From Bactericera cockerelli (Eukaryota > Arthropoda > Insecta > Hemiptera > Triozidae): a stretch of DNA of 64,000 bases. The position numbers were made by a program, and so were the translations under genes. This document shows, one piece after another, positions 30,100 through 41,227 of the stretch. The notes under the pieces were generated by a model, which was not told the origin of the DNA, searched no databases, and saw only the letters and a program-made list of their open reading frames with translations. Where the stretch lies: contig CM044964.1 in assembly GCA_024516035.1 (NCBI GenBank), positions 29,184,558 through 29,248,557 of the forward strand, given 5' to 3'. Within the stretch, counting starts at the first letter, position 1. Each line of letters starts with the position of its first letter.

Positions 30100-31080
30100 A
30101 CACGACTTTCCTTATCACTCGAAAAGAAGTCAAATTCCACCACTAGTAACTCAACGGTAACATTAAATGTATCTAAAAATCAATGTGAAGTTCGTAATCA
30201 GCACCTCAAAATCATTGGATTTGATATGTCACAACCCCCATCTATGAATAGAAAAAAGTTAGTCCTAGGGGACCCTCCCAAAATACTGGTAAATTGGGGC
30301 CGTGTTCCCAAGATATTAAGATGTATATTTATGAGCTCTGTATATAATACCTAATTTCAAGTATCTAGCTAATGCCGTTCTTGAGATATTTTGTTTACAG
30401 ACAGACCGACAGACACATGAACCAATGGCTGAAACTTTGAATTTAGGCTCTGGCGACCCTAAAACGTGTTTTGGCACTGAAAACTGACTATCGAAAATTT
30501 TGGTTGATTCCATTACTTTCCTTATCATAGGATAAGGAAAGTAAAAGTGTTGTGAAATACTCTTCTTTTTACGTTAAACCCAAATTAAAAACAAGAATAA
30601 CGGGGAACCATTTTTCAATTAACTTTAGCAAAATAAGAGTATTAAACCAAAAACCTATAACTTCCAGATCCTAGAGAAAAAACGCGATCAATTATTGATC
30701 CTTTTATTTTGAATCACCGCCAAAACTCCAGCACCAGATTATTTCCGGTGTAAATTTCTAATCAAAATCAGAACATGTGATTACGATTAGAAGAAGATCC
30801 CACATGTCATTACGGCGACATCCCATGGTACTCGGTATCACCATCCCCTTGTCATTAGATGCACATCTCGTGTCATTACATCAACCATGTCATTAGGTCG
30901 ACGCTGTTGATCTAATGGGACACTCCCATTTCATTTCCCCATTCCCACGACAAGGTGACAGAGGATGTCTGTGCGCCACAGACAAGGCATGAGAAATCAA
31001 ATCAAACGTTCAGACGACGACCCAGAAATGAACCGTTTATCAAATTATATCAGGATCCCTGATGTGTCCTCCCAGTCATT
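30100..31080. other. Degraded transposon-like spacer (unit 1)
   Basis: Contains ACAGACAGACCGACAGACAC (about 30397), the inverted pair ACTTTCCTTATC and GATAAGGAAAGT (about 30515-30542), and, at 30800-30925, five dispersed GTCATTA words. No supported gene. Matched in unit 2 at 39140-40137. Confidence 0.45.
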
Positions 31081-31081
31081 A

Positions 31082-31478
31082 GCGACCCGAATCTTTAGGA
31101 ACCGGCTCATTACTGCGACCCGAATCTTTTGGAACCGGCTCATTACTGCGACCCGAATCTTTAGGAACCGGCTCATTACTGCGACCCGAATCTTTAGGAA
31201 CCGGCTCATTACTGCGACCCGAATCTTTAGGAACCGGCTCATTACTGCGACCCGAATCTTTAGGAACCGGCTCATTACTGCGATCCGAATCTTTAGGAAC
31301 CGGCTCATTACTGCGATCCGAATCTTTTGGAACCGGCTCATTACTGCGATCCGAATCTTTTGGAACCGGCTCATTACTGCGATCCGAATCTTTTGGAACC
31401 GGCTCATTACTGCGATCCGAATCTTTAGGAACCGGCTCATTACTGCGATCCGATTCTTTTGGAACCAGATCATTACTG
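31082..31478. repeat. 33-bp minisatellite, about 12 copies (unit 1)
   Basis: Unit GCGATCCGAATCTTTTGGAA, then CCGGCTCATTACT. The five to six leftmost copies read GCGACCCG. Because 33 is divisible by three, frames on both strands stay open (IFRNRLITAIR on plus, RSNEPVPKDSD on minus). Treated as non-coding. Confidence 0.95.
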
Positions 31479-31479
31479 C

Positions 31480-32001
31480 GACCTTTGATATGGGGTAGGT
31501 ATCTAGTACCTATTTCAATGTGTATAATTATTGATGTTAATCCAACGCACGGCATTGGCAGTGCGCCAGGCGAAGTTCCAGCAAGCACGGCAGTGTATCT
31601 TCACACGAACCGATTCGCCCAGTTTTTCACACCTTTATATCTGGTTCTGTTGACATTGGATATATAAAATTTGACATATAAGTGCTCTTAGTAACACTAA
31701 AAAACACTAAATATCTCAATGGCTGACAGATCATCAAAATTATGAGGCACTTCCCGATTACCTATTAGAAACCTGAACTTTTGCATAATGGTATTAGGGT
31801 TTAATTTCATATAAAAGTACAGGGAAAAACATGCAGAATGAGGAACTTGGTAAACGGTTTTTAATAAAAAGAAATGGTTTAGTACCGAGACAACTTTGCT
31901 GCAAACAAGGGAGAAAATTAGTGTATATACCGGGGGATCCCAGATCAAAAATCCACCTGAAACAGCGTCTCAGCCTGGCGGTGCAGAGGGGGGATGCAGC
32001 A
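31480..32001. other. Unit-1 end with partial repeat X
   Basis: Moderate-complexity sequence (CGCACGGCATTGGCAGTGCG near 31545) with no recognised gene. From 31940 it matches inverted repeat X (CACCTGAAACAGCGTCTCAG) and is cut at 32001 by the unit junction. Confidence 0.5.
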
Positions 32002-32044
32002 ACATATAAGCATGGCTTTCTAATACGACAAAGTCTATTAAGAA

Positions 32045-33238
32045 GACGAGGGAGATGTCTCTGATGGAAGAGAGGTAGGGGAGGGAGAAGAGAGGTAGGG
32101 GAGGGAGAAGAGAGGTAGATGTCTGATGGAAGAGAGGTAGGGGAGGGAGAAGAGAGGTAGATGGCTGATGGAAGAGAGGTAGGGGAAGGAGAAGAGAGGT
32201 AGATGTCTGATGGAAGAGAGGTAGGGGAGGGAGAAGAGAGGTAGGGGAGGGAGAAGAGAGGTAGATGTCTGATGGAAGAGAGGTAGGAGAGGGAGAAGAG
32301 AGGTAGATGTCTGATGGAAGAGAGGTAGGAGAGGGAGCAGAGAGGGAGATGTCTGATGGAAGAGAGGTAGGGGAGGGAGCAGAGAGGGAGATGTCTGATG
32401 GAAGAGAGGTAGGGGAGGGAGAAGAGAGGTAGATGTCTGATGCAAGAGAGGTAGGGGAGGGAGAAGAGAGGTAGATGTCTGATGCAAGAGAGGTAGGGGA
32501 GGGAGAAGAGAGGTAGATGTCTGATGCAAGAGAGGTAGGGGAGGGAGAAGAGAGGTAGATGTCTGATGCAAGAGAGGTAGGGGAGGGAGAAGAGAGGTAG
32601 ATGTCTCTGATGGAAGAGAGTTAGGGGAGGGAGAAGAGAGGTAGATGTCTGATGGAAGAGAGGTAGGGGAGGGAGAAGAGAGGTAGATGTCTGATGGAAG
32701 AGAGGTAGGGGAGGGAGAAGAGAGGTAGATGTCTCTGATGGAAGAGAGTTAGGGGAGGGAGAAGAGAGGTAGATGTCTGATGGAAGAGAGGTAGGGGAGG
32801 GAGAAGAAGAGAGGTAGATGGCTAATGGAAGAGAGGTAGGGGAAGGAGAAGAGAGGTAGATGTCTGATGGAAGAGAGTTAGGGGAGGGAGAAGAGAGGTA
32901 GATGTCTGATGGAAGAGAGGTAGGGGAGGGAGAAGAGAGGTAGATGGCTAATGGAAGAGAGGTAGGGGAAGGAGAAGAGAGGTAGATGTCTGATGGAAGA
33001 GAGTTAGGGGAGGGAGAAGAGAGGTAGATGTCTGATGGAAGAGAGGTAGGGGAGGGAGAAGAGAGGTAGATGTCTGATGCAAGAGAGGTAGGGGAGGGAG
33101 AAGAGAGGTAGATGTCTCTGATGGAAGAGAGGTAGGGGAGGGAGAAGAGAGGTAGATGTCTCTGATGGAAGAGAGGTAGGGGAGGGAGAAGAGAGGTAGA
33201 TGGCTGATGGAAGAGAGGTATAGGGGAGGTAGAAGTGA
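32045..33238. repeat. 42-bp minisatellite, unit-2 copy
   Basis: About 28 fairly regular copies of the same 42-bp unit as 26205-27790. It is cleaner than the unit-1 copy, with point variants such as ATGCAAGAGAGG and GGCTAATGGAAG. A 485-aa minus-strand open frame runs through it into the flank and is a repeat artefact. Confidence 0.95.
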
Positions 33239-33402
33239 GGTCGTTACTCATACAAGTAACTACTCATTTTTCCTCACGAGGTATGAGTGGACTCCGAACA
33301 TCCAAGTACAGAGCAGAAAAATTCCTGCCCCGCTGAGAATCGAACCCAGGCCACCATGCGTGCAATGCCTAGCGCGCTAACTCACTCTGCCACGGTGACC
33401 TC
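33239..33402 (-). repeat. SINE family SnC, 5' part (unit 2)
   Basis: Paralogue of 27792-27956: CCTCACGAGGTATGAGTGG, AGAATCGAACCCAGGCC, CTGCCACGGTGACC. Confidence 0.88.
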
Positions 33403-33679
33403 TATTGACACATATTGGCCTAAAATGATTATTTTACTATTTTCCTTGTAACAAACAACAATTTTGTATAGCATAATTTTTCTGTGTAATTTAACTTAAA
33501 AAAAAAGATAAAAATAAACATGTATCATTTCATATAAACGCTATATAAAAGGTCCGGCCATTTTGATGAGTAATACGAAAACTATGTTTTATACTAAAGA
33601 CAGAACCGCTAATAATCCCTGAAAGTTTCAGAGTGGGATCAATTTTTTCCAGTGAATGAGCTATTTTTACTGTACTAAA

Positions 33680-34086
33680 AAGAGAGAGAGAGAGTGAGGG
33701 AAGGGCAGAGAGTAAGAGGTATAATAGCCAAATTGTTTTTGCAAAGATAACGGCAGAGAGTTTGTCGGTAGGAAAATGAGAATGAAATATAAATGCCATC
33801 AGAACTGCAGGCGTTTAGTGCAGTTTGAGAGGGAGAGAGAGAGAGAGGGGGGGAGAAAATAAAGAGACATAAATAGATAGAAAGAGAGAGAGAGAGAAAG
33901 AGAGCGAGAGAAATAAAGAGAGAGAGGGGTATATAAAGTAATATGGGAGAGAGAGATAATGAGAGAGAGAGAGAGAGAGAAAGCGAACGAGGGAGAGAGA
34001 AAGTAAGAGAGAGGAGAGAGAAAGAAAGAGAAAGAGAGAGAGAGAGGAAGAAAGAAAGAGAGAGAGAGAGAGAGAAAGAAGGATTC
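33680..34086. repeat. GA microsatellite (unit 2)
   Basis: Paralogue of 28228-28622 with slightly different repeat counts. The flank 33403-33679 matches 27957-28225. Confidence 0.93.
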
Positions 34087-34383
34087 GGTAGGGGGAGGGG
34101 CACAGGAGATGGTATTTAAAAACATTTGAATAATTGAGCATCTATTACACTACAGCCCTTCCAGGCAACTGTAACCTGCGAGACACTTCAGAAACTCTCA
34201 AGTCACCAGGGCCCACTTCAGCCGGTCAGGGTTTAAGGGCGAACTTAATTGACAAAATTGATAACTTAAGTAATTGGTTAGCGTCGGTTTTCCCTATCTT
34301 ACACAGTACGCAATCCGTGATGACTTAGCAACATAGAGGTATAACAAAAACTTCTATTATTTAAGCCCTAATAGGCGTTTTTG

Positions 34384-34606
34384 TTATAATAGTAATAGTT
34401 ACACTCTTTAGTGGAAGGTAACCACCAGGCGAGGTTAATGTTCAAACCATTTTCTACCACCTAACCCTCAGAGTCTTATTATTTTGTAGTTATACAAACT
34501 CAAATTAATGAAGAAAAATTCATGCACCGGGTAGGATTCGAACCAACGGATCCTCACGCTACCTGGATTACCAGACTAGCGCGTTCACCACTTGACTACC
34601 AGTTGA
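34384..34606 (-). repeat. SINE family SnD (unit 2)
   Basis: Paralogue of 28898-29131 with a better preserved head: ACGCTACCTGGATTACCAGA, GACTACCAGTT. The (ATT)n tail is reduced. Confidence 0.88.
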
Positions 34607-35231
34607 TAACCACAGACAGCAATACCTCTGTGCCGCTAAGTCGCGGATTGTATACAGTGGAAGATAGGGAAATCCGAGACTAAGATGAGAAAAAAAAGAT
34701 GAAAATGAGTTATATGAGAAAATTCACACCCCTATTATCATATTAGACTGGGTTGGAGTTCCACAAGAGAAGCCCCAATTATCACACCGACCTCTATTAG
34801 ATCTATTGTGACCAGTTCATTCTATTTAACACGTTCGTTACCGAACGGCCATATGTGGATGTTTTTGTGTTTTCTTTGGGACCGAAAACACACATCAGTG
34901 GCGGCTCGTCGGGTGAAGACACTGAAGACATTTTCACCTAATTTTGAACAGTGAAAATACTACTCATAATCCCTTGAACATGGCACAGTTGATCCAACTC
35001 AAAGAAAAAAAAAAAAAAAAAAAGAGTAAGCTTTGTGTAAAATAGATCAATGCTGCTTAACATTTCATGTTACTTTCCAAGGAGAACACCAAATGTGAAG
35101 ACAATTCGAAATTGTCTTCAGTTGTCCTTGAATCAACCAATCAGAGTTGAGTATTTCCAAGTAGGTATCATGAAATATTAGGCAAGAACTATATCTATGT
35201 AATGTGCTACTGAGGACAGTCTTCAGTTGTA

Positions 35232-36460
35232 GGGGAAGGTTTGCTAAAACCGGGTAGTCTGCTAATACCGGGTACCACTGTTTCCGACGATACCGTTAAT
35301 GCCATCAATGAACTGATTACAGAAACTAAAATCTCTTCCTAGCAGAGCGTAACTTTTGTAAACAAACCAATTTCATTTCGAGTCATTTCGCTCTGATTTG
35401 AGGTTCAAGTTTTGCTCGTGTTATTTCCTTATTTTCGAACCCACAGTTATCGAGTGACTTTTAACAGCTATTTGTGCTGAAAATTCATGGTAAGTGTGTA
35501 AAGCTGTTACTTAAGAAGTGTTATTTCATATCATAATTAAATCTTTTTAATATCGTTTTGCATGTCTTGGTTATTCAATATTTTTTACAGAAAGTCATGA
35601 GTCTGTTCATACCGGGTACTTTGGGGTTGATAAAACCGGGTAAAGATCAGTACAGATTTTCAGGTACCCGATTTGAGCAGCCTATTTTTTCCTTATTTTT
35701 GTGTGTTTTTTAAGTACTTACATTTTTTTAAGTTGTCTTTGATATGTCTCTGGAGATTTTTTCAGGGAAGGTATTGAAGTTAAGTAGGTGAGCAAGTTGG
35801 GACCTGCTACATATTATTTTGTAATGTCATTCAATTATTTTTTATATTTTAATGTAACTCAAGATGATCAATATTCTTTAAGTGTGTGAAATCACTATTA
35901 TTTCTACTTTTTTATTACCTACCCATTGTTTTTTTTTAAACAAATATTCTAATATTTTAGTACAATTCCTATTCTAGTTATTTTTTACAATGTCAAGAAA
36001 GATAGTTGTAAGTTTTCCTTTATGAATACCTAGAAGTGTGTTTCCTATTTTATTTTTCTAAAATTTAGGTTCAAAATTTGTTTGCCATTCGAAAAATAAT
36101 TATTTTTTACATTGAAATTACTTGTGCTCATAAATAAAAATAAAAAATGTTAAAGTTCGTTTCAATAAACATCATTGAACTTTTTATCAATGTCTTTCAT
36201 AGGAAATATAGGGGTACCCGGTTCTGTCATACCCAGTACCCGGTTCTGAAAGACCGGGTTGACAGAACCGGGTACTTTGACTTTTTTTGAAAAAAATAAA
36301 TTTAACAAAAAATGGCAATACATAGTGACGTATTGTTTTCAAATTTAGATAGCCAACAAAGTTGTGAATGTTTTTCAGTTTAATTTGCTTAGCTGATGAT
36401 AATGGCTTTTCCGCTAGATGGCCTAGAAAACTAAGTACCCGGTTTTGGCAGACCTTCCCC
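35232..36460. mobile_element. 1,229-bp TA-flanked element in hAT copy 1
   Basis: Inverted ends GGGGAAGGTTTGCTAAAACC and (reverse) GGGGAAGGTCTGCCAAAACC, flanked by TA at 35230-35231 and 36461-36462. hAT copy 2 keeps the empty TA site at 42990-42991. The interior carries many ACCGGGTA words in both orientations near both ends. The TA TSD fits a Tc1/mariner/pogo-type non-autonomous element. No transposase ORF seen. Confidence 0.92.
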
Positions 36461-37781
36461 TATTCAGTTTACATTATCTACACGACCTCATACGAAATGT
36501 CACGAAGCCACATACCATGTGCGCTGTCATGTGTTTTTGATATTAACATTGTTGCCAGTAGCATTATGCCAGACCTAGGAAACCAGTCAATGATTTAGCC
36601 TCCCATATCTAGCACAATCTTGTAATATTTAAAAAAAAAAAAAAAAATAATTAATAATAACGTAGGCGCTAGGAAAGCAGGATTTTGTGTCAGGAATTTT
36701 GGATATTATTTCTCATTTTTTGGGTTCTAGTTTTGTACATAGTTCCTAAACGATAGCCGATACCAATAAATTTTAACTATATTTTATGTATCTTGTCAAC
36801 TATATGTAGTATTAAAAAGGACATCTCGATTGAAGTCAAATCTCGGAAATAATTATTTAATGTAGGTACCGAAATTGAGCCAAATAAGATAATCTGGTAT
36901 CTAGTTGTTCCAAGAAGTTTTTAAATAGGGACAATGGTGGTCCTGTTTAAGATCCTGACTATGGAACCACTTTAAAAAAAATCATGAAATTAGACGTGTT
37001 GAAATGAAATTCTCAAGAGAAAATTCTGTTCAGGCGGTGTAGTATTATTTTTTTAAATAAATAAATACGTCTTACATGATTTGAGGGATTTCTTTAAATT
37101 TAAAATATAGCTCTTGAAGTTTGTAGAAATTTAGCAATAAAATTAACTTGGCAACATTGTATCTCTTATCTTTAGAATGTAAACAAAACTTGTCGCGCAC
37201 TTTTTAAATTTTATTAGACCATTTTCAAATCTTTTCAACGGTAATCAAGTGACTTTTAATTGGTGTAACTAGTTAATAAAGTTATTTCCCGGTATTTGAT
37301 ACAGGATAGAAACATTATTCCTACCTGATCTGACCTGTGCTTTTCATAATAAGTTGAATATGAAGTAGCTATGTACTTCTTTCAGTGTCAGAAATAACAT
37401 TATAATTATGCAGGTTGCAGGTAGCTAAGCACACAGCTTCCAGTGAAGTACTTAAAATTATAAGGCAATATCTGTGTTTTTCTTAAATACCTAGTCATTT
37501 AAACATCAATGGTAACACAAATTTAAGCTGATTTTATATTTGTAGTAAGTATGTTTTCTTAGATTTATTTTGTAATCTGGTGGTGGATTTTCTTCCAGTT
37601 TTGGATTGTAATTTTTAGTCTTCAACTAACTTTCTTTCCTTCCTAGTTCTAACTACTGAGGTATAATCCTAATATTTTTATTTTAATTCCTTTTTACCAA
37701 CTTTTAGTTAATATTTTTTATTAAGATGAATAAATATTTTTTATTAAGATGAATAATTAATAACAATATTTCAAAGAAACA

Positions 37782-38098
37782 ATGAGATCCCCACAAAATC
37801 ATGGGGTTCAAACATTAAAAGTAACCCCATTCAGATTAAGAAGTAATGAGGATAAGAAAGATATTATGATTACTGGATCTCCAATTTCTCCAATTACTAT
37901 AACCACCACTAAAAAAGTAAAGCAAATGCCTGCCCCACAGCCATACAGTTCAAGCCTGAATGGCTTATGAAAAATGAATGGCTGTGTACCAGCTCAAGTG
38001 TTGACAAATTGTTCTGCTGGCCTTGTTTATTTATTAAGTACCAAGTGTTCTCCAAAAAAAGTACCTATAAAAACTTATATGATGCAAAACTGGTATGA
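37782..38098 (+). pseudogene. hAT transposase N-terminal relic (TTF-type zinc finger), copy 1
   Basis: A 62-codon open frame from 37782 (MRSPQNHGVQTLKV) shifts by two bases to a second frame at about 37946 that reads FKPEWLMKNEWLCTSSS, DKLFCWPCLF and VFSKKSTYKNL, then a stop at 38096. The W-x-C then LFCWPCL pattern is that of the TTF/BED-like finger of ZMYM1-like hAT transposases. The RNase-H catalytic region is missing. It is a broken remnant in a deletion derivative. Confidence 0.7.
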
Positions 38099-38459
38099 GA
38101 GAAAATCATGCTCTGCAGGGAAACAGCCATAACTTACAATGGGCTGTGTTTATGAGACCATAAGACCTAAGATCTGATAAATTAATAATTTTATTTTTTC
38201 AATACTTCTGGGTATAATTTGTCTTCACCTAGTCTTGAAGTCAGGAGCCGCCACTGACACACATGTGGCTGTTATCAAAATTTTAACGAGGGACCGGACA
38301 TCCATATATGGCCTTTTTGAGGTAGGTTGTTAGTATTAGAACAGATATAGGATCGATTCTTTTACAAATACGATGCCAAATATGCAAAAAAAATAATTTT
38401 GGTACCCAGGATGCAACAGCGACTATACCGCCTGGTCCCTACGTAAAACTTGAAAAAAT

Positions 38460-38655
38460 ACCCTCCATTCGCTGGGAATCGTACTAGCTACCCACATTAA
38501 CCTCACCCAGCCTGGGTAGGGCCGGGAATGCCAGCCTCACGTGTTTGGAGGGATCAGCATTTTCTTCAAAAAGTCTGCCCCAACCGGGAGTCGAACTCGG
38601 GATCTCTGGACTACGAGCAGTAGTATCAACCATTACGCCCCGGAAGCTGGCTAAT
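38460..38655 (-). repeat. SINE family SnG (unit 2), truncated
   Basis: Starts CCCTCCATTCGCTGGGAATC at the replacement boundary and runs to GAAGCTGG. Paralogue of 29387-29578. Confidence 0.88.
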
Positions 38656-38829
38656 TCACACCCCTATAAAATTTAAAAAGTGTCACAAATTCGAAACCCC
38701 TTTCCACAGGCCCTGTATTCTCTGAACAAATGAGATTCAAGCATTAAGTAGGGTAGAGAGGGCGCAATGAGACAAATGGGGTTGCAAGGAGAACATTTTT
38801 GAAATTTTAATCACGAGAGTTTATTCCAT

Positions 38830-38962
38830 CATTCTCTCTCTCTCTCTCTTTCTCTATATATGTCCTTTTCTTTTCTCTCTCTCTTTCTCTTTCTATTTCT
38901 CTTTCTCTTTCTTTGTCCTTTTCTTTTCTCTCTCTCTCCTTTTCTCTCTCTTCTCTAAATTT
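38830..38962. repeat. (CT)n microsatellite (unit 2)
   Basis: Paralogue of 29757-29905, with fewer TCTTTC units. The following 39025-39140 is the SnA piece matching 29978-30090. Confidence 0.92.
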
Positions 38963-39140
38963 TAGTTGAAATTTCATTATGGTACATGATCCTATACATA
39001 AGTTTCAAAGTATGATTTCTCTGTGGTGAATGTGCCTAGTATGCCTCCCCATTACAGGGGAGGATTGGCAAGCTACAACACAGACACAAGCGTCTACAGT
39101 AGCTGCTAGTTTCATGGCTATTACAACAACAACAAAAATT

Positions 39141-40137
39141 GGTGTGACACCACACGACTTTCCTTATCACTCGAAAAGAAGTCAAATTCCACCACTGGTA
39201 ACTCAACGGTAACATTTATCTAAAAATCAATGTGAAGTTCGTAATAAGCACCTCAAAATCATTGGATTTGATATGTCACAACCCCCATCTATGAATAGTA
39301 AAAAAGTTAGTCCTAGGGGACCCTCCCAAAATACTGGTAAATTGGGGCCGTGTTCCCAAGATATTAAGATATATGTATATTTATGACCTCTGTACCTAAT
39401 TTCAAGTATCTAGCTAATGCCGTTCTCGAGATATTTTGTTTACAGACAGACCGACAGACACACGGACCAATGGCTGAATACTTTGAATTTAGGCTCTGGC
39501 GACCCTAAAACGTGTTTTGGCACTGAAAACTGACTATCGAAAATTTTGGTTGATTCCATTACTTTCCTTATCATATTAGGATAAGGAAAGTAAAAGTGCT
39601 GTGAAATACTCTTCATTTTACGTTAAACCCAAAATTAAAAACAAGAATAACGGGGAACCATTTTTCAATTAACTTTAGCAAAATAAGAGTATTAAAACTA
39701 AAACCTATAACTTCCAGATCCTAGAGAAACGCGATCAATTATTGATCCTTTTATTTTGAATCACCGCCAAAACTCCACCAGATTATTTCCGGTGTACATT
39801 TCTAATCAAAATCAGAACATGTGATTCAATCAATTTCCCATACGATTAGAAGAAGATCCCATGTCATTACGGCGACTTCCCATGGAACTCGGTATCACCA
39901 TCCCCTTGTCATTAGATGCACATCTCGTGTCATTACATCAACCATGTCATTAGGTCGACGCTGTTGATCTAATGGGACACTCCCATTTCATTTCCCCATT
40001 CCCACGACAAGGTGACAGAGGATGTCTGTGCTCCAGACAAGGCATGAGAAATCAAATCAAACGTTCAGACGACGCGACGACTCAGAAATGAACCGTTTAT
40101 CAAATTATATCAGGATCCCTGTGTCCTCCCAGTCATT
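39141..40137. other. Degraded transposon-like spacer (unit 2)
   Basis: Near-identical to 30100-31081, including ACAGACAGACCGACAGACAC and the GTCATTA words. It carries small indels only. No gene. Confidence 0.45.
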
Positions 40138-40638
40138 AGCGATCCGAATCTTTAGGAACCGGCTCATTACTGAGATCCGAATCTTTTGGAACCGGCTCAT
40201 TACTGCGATCCGAATCTTTTGGAACCGGCTCATTACTGCGATCCGAATCTTTAGGAACCGGCTCATTACTGCGATCCGAATCTTTTGGAACCGGCTCATT
40301 ACTGCGATCCGAATCTTTAGGAACCGGCTCATTACTGCGATCCGAATCTTTTGGAACCGGCTCATTACTGCGATCCGAATCTTTTGGAACCGGCTCATTA
40401 CTGCGATCCGAATCTTTTGGAACCGGCTCATTACTGCGATCCGAATCTTTAGGAACCGGCTCATTACTGCGATCCGAATCTTTAGGAACCGGCTCATTAC
40501 TGCGATCCGAATCTTTTGGAACCGGCTCATTACTGCGATCCGAATCTTTAGGAACCGGCTCATTACTGCGATCCGAATCTTTAGGAACTGGCTCATTACT
40601 GCGATCCGATTCTTTTGGAACCAGATCATTACTGCGAC
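40138..40638. repeat. 33-bp minisatellite, about 15 copies (unit 2)
   Basis: Same unit as 31082-31478 but expanded to about 15 copies and uniformly GCGATCCG, lacking the GCGACCCG variants of unit 1. Open frames of 174-210 aa are artefacts. Confidence 0.95.
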
Positions 40639-41215
40639 CTTTGATATGGGGTAGGTATCTAGTACCTATTTCAATGTGTATAATTATTGATGTTAATCCA
40701 ACGCACGGCATTGGCAGTGCGCCAGGCGAAGTTCCAGCAAGCACGGCAGTGTATCTTCACACGAACCGATTCGCCCAGTTTTTCACACCTTTATATCTGG
40801 TTCTGTTGACATTGGATATATAAAATTTGACATATAAGTGCTCTTAGTAACACTAAAAAACACTAAATATCTCAATGGCTGACAGATCATCAAAATTATG
40901 AGGCACTTCCCGATTACCTATTAGAAACCTGAACTTTTGCATAATGGTATTAGGGTTTAATTTCATATAAAAGTACAGGGAAAAACATGCAGAATGAGGA
41001 ACTTGGTAAACGGTTTTTAATAAAAAGAAATGGTTTAGTACCGAGACAACTTTGCTGCAAACAAGGGAGAAAATTAGTGTATATACCGGGGATCCCAGAT
41101 CAAAAATCCACCTGAAACAGCGTCTCAGCCTGGCGGTGCAGAGGGGGGATGCAGCAAGTATGCTTTCGGCTCTTCCCTCAGCTGAGTTTGTAGAAGTCTA
41201 CAATCTAAAATTTTA
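40639..41215. other. Unit-2 end and intact repeat X segment
   Basis: Matches unit 1 to 41157, then repeat X continues to about 41207 (GTATGCTTTCGGCTCTTCCC, CAGCTGAGTTTGTAGAAGTC). This is the inverted relative of 19370-19485. Confidence 0.6.
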
Positions 41216-41227
41216 TTATTGTTTTAT

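Larger units (their letters stand above)
26163..32001. repeat. Segmental tandem duplication, unit 1
   Basis: Begins ACATATAAGCATGGCTTTCT and ends GGGGGGATGCAGCA. The same order of sequences follows in unit 2: 42-bp array, SnC, GA tract, SnD, SnG, CT tract, SnA piece, 33-bp array, and a fragment of repeat X. Non-repeat sequence is near identical between units. Array lengths differ. Confidence 0.9.
34896..38256 (+). mobile_element. hAT element copy 1 with nested TA element
   Basis: Ends are CAGTGGCGGCTCGTC and (reverse) CAGTGGCGGCTCCTG. An exact 8-bp TSD ACACACAT lies at 34888-34895 and 38257-38264. Both features define a hAT insertion. Excluding the nested 35232-36460 element it is about 2.1 kb and nearly identical to copy 2 at 42664-44786. 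It has no complete transposase, only a zinc-finger relic near the right end. Confidence 0.95.
34826..38459. mobile_element. Composite insertion in unit 2
   Basis: Relative to unit 1, about 45 bases of SnG are replaced. A TTAA at 34826 starts CACGTTCGTTACCGAACGGC. GGCCATATGTGGATG (34848-34862) and CATCCATATATGGCC (about 38299-38313) form inverted arms around a hAT element at 34896-38256. A TTAA (piggyBac-like) origin is possible, but no matching right TTAA end was found. Confidence 0.5.
32002..41157. repeat. Segmental tandem duplication, unit 2
   Basis: Repeats unit 1 in the same order and orientation but is longer because of a 3.6-kb insertion/replacement (about 34826-38459). At 41157 repeat X continues uninterrupted, so this is the original right boundary and the 32001/32002 join is the new junction. 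Confidence 0.9.

Noticed and set aside
31794..33251. 485-aa minus-strand open frame, the longest in the window
   Set aside because: Most of it translates the 42-bp minisatellite (14-residue period, TSLPSDIYLSSPSP type). The remaining tail has no domain and only reflects an open flank.
40022..40744. Open frames of 174-210 aa on both strands
   Set aside because: A 33-bp repeat has no stops in three frames, so length is not evidence. The unit composition is identical in unrelated frames.
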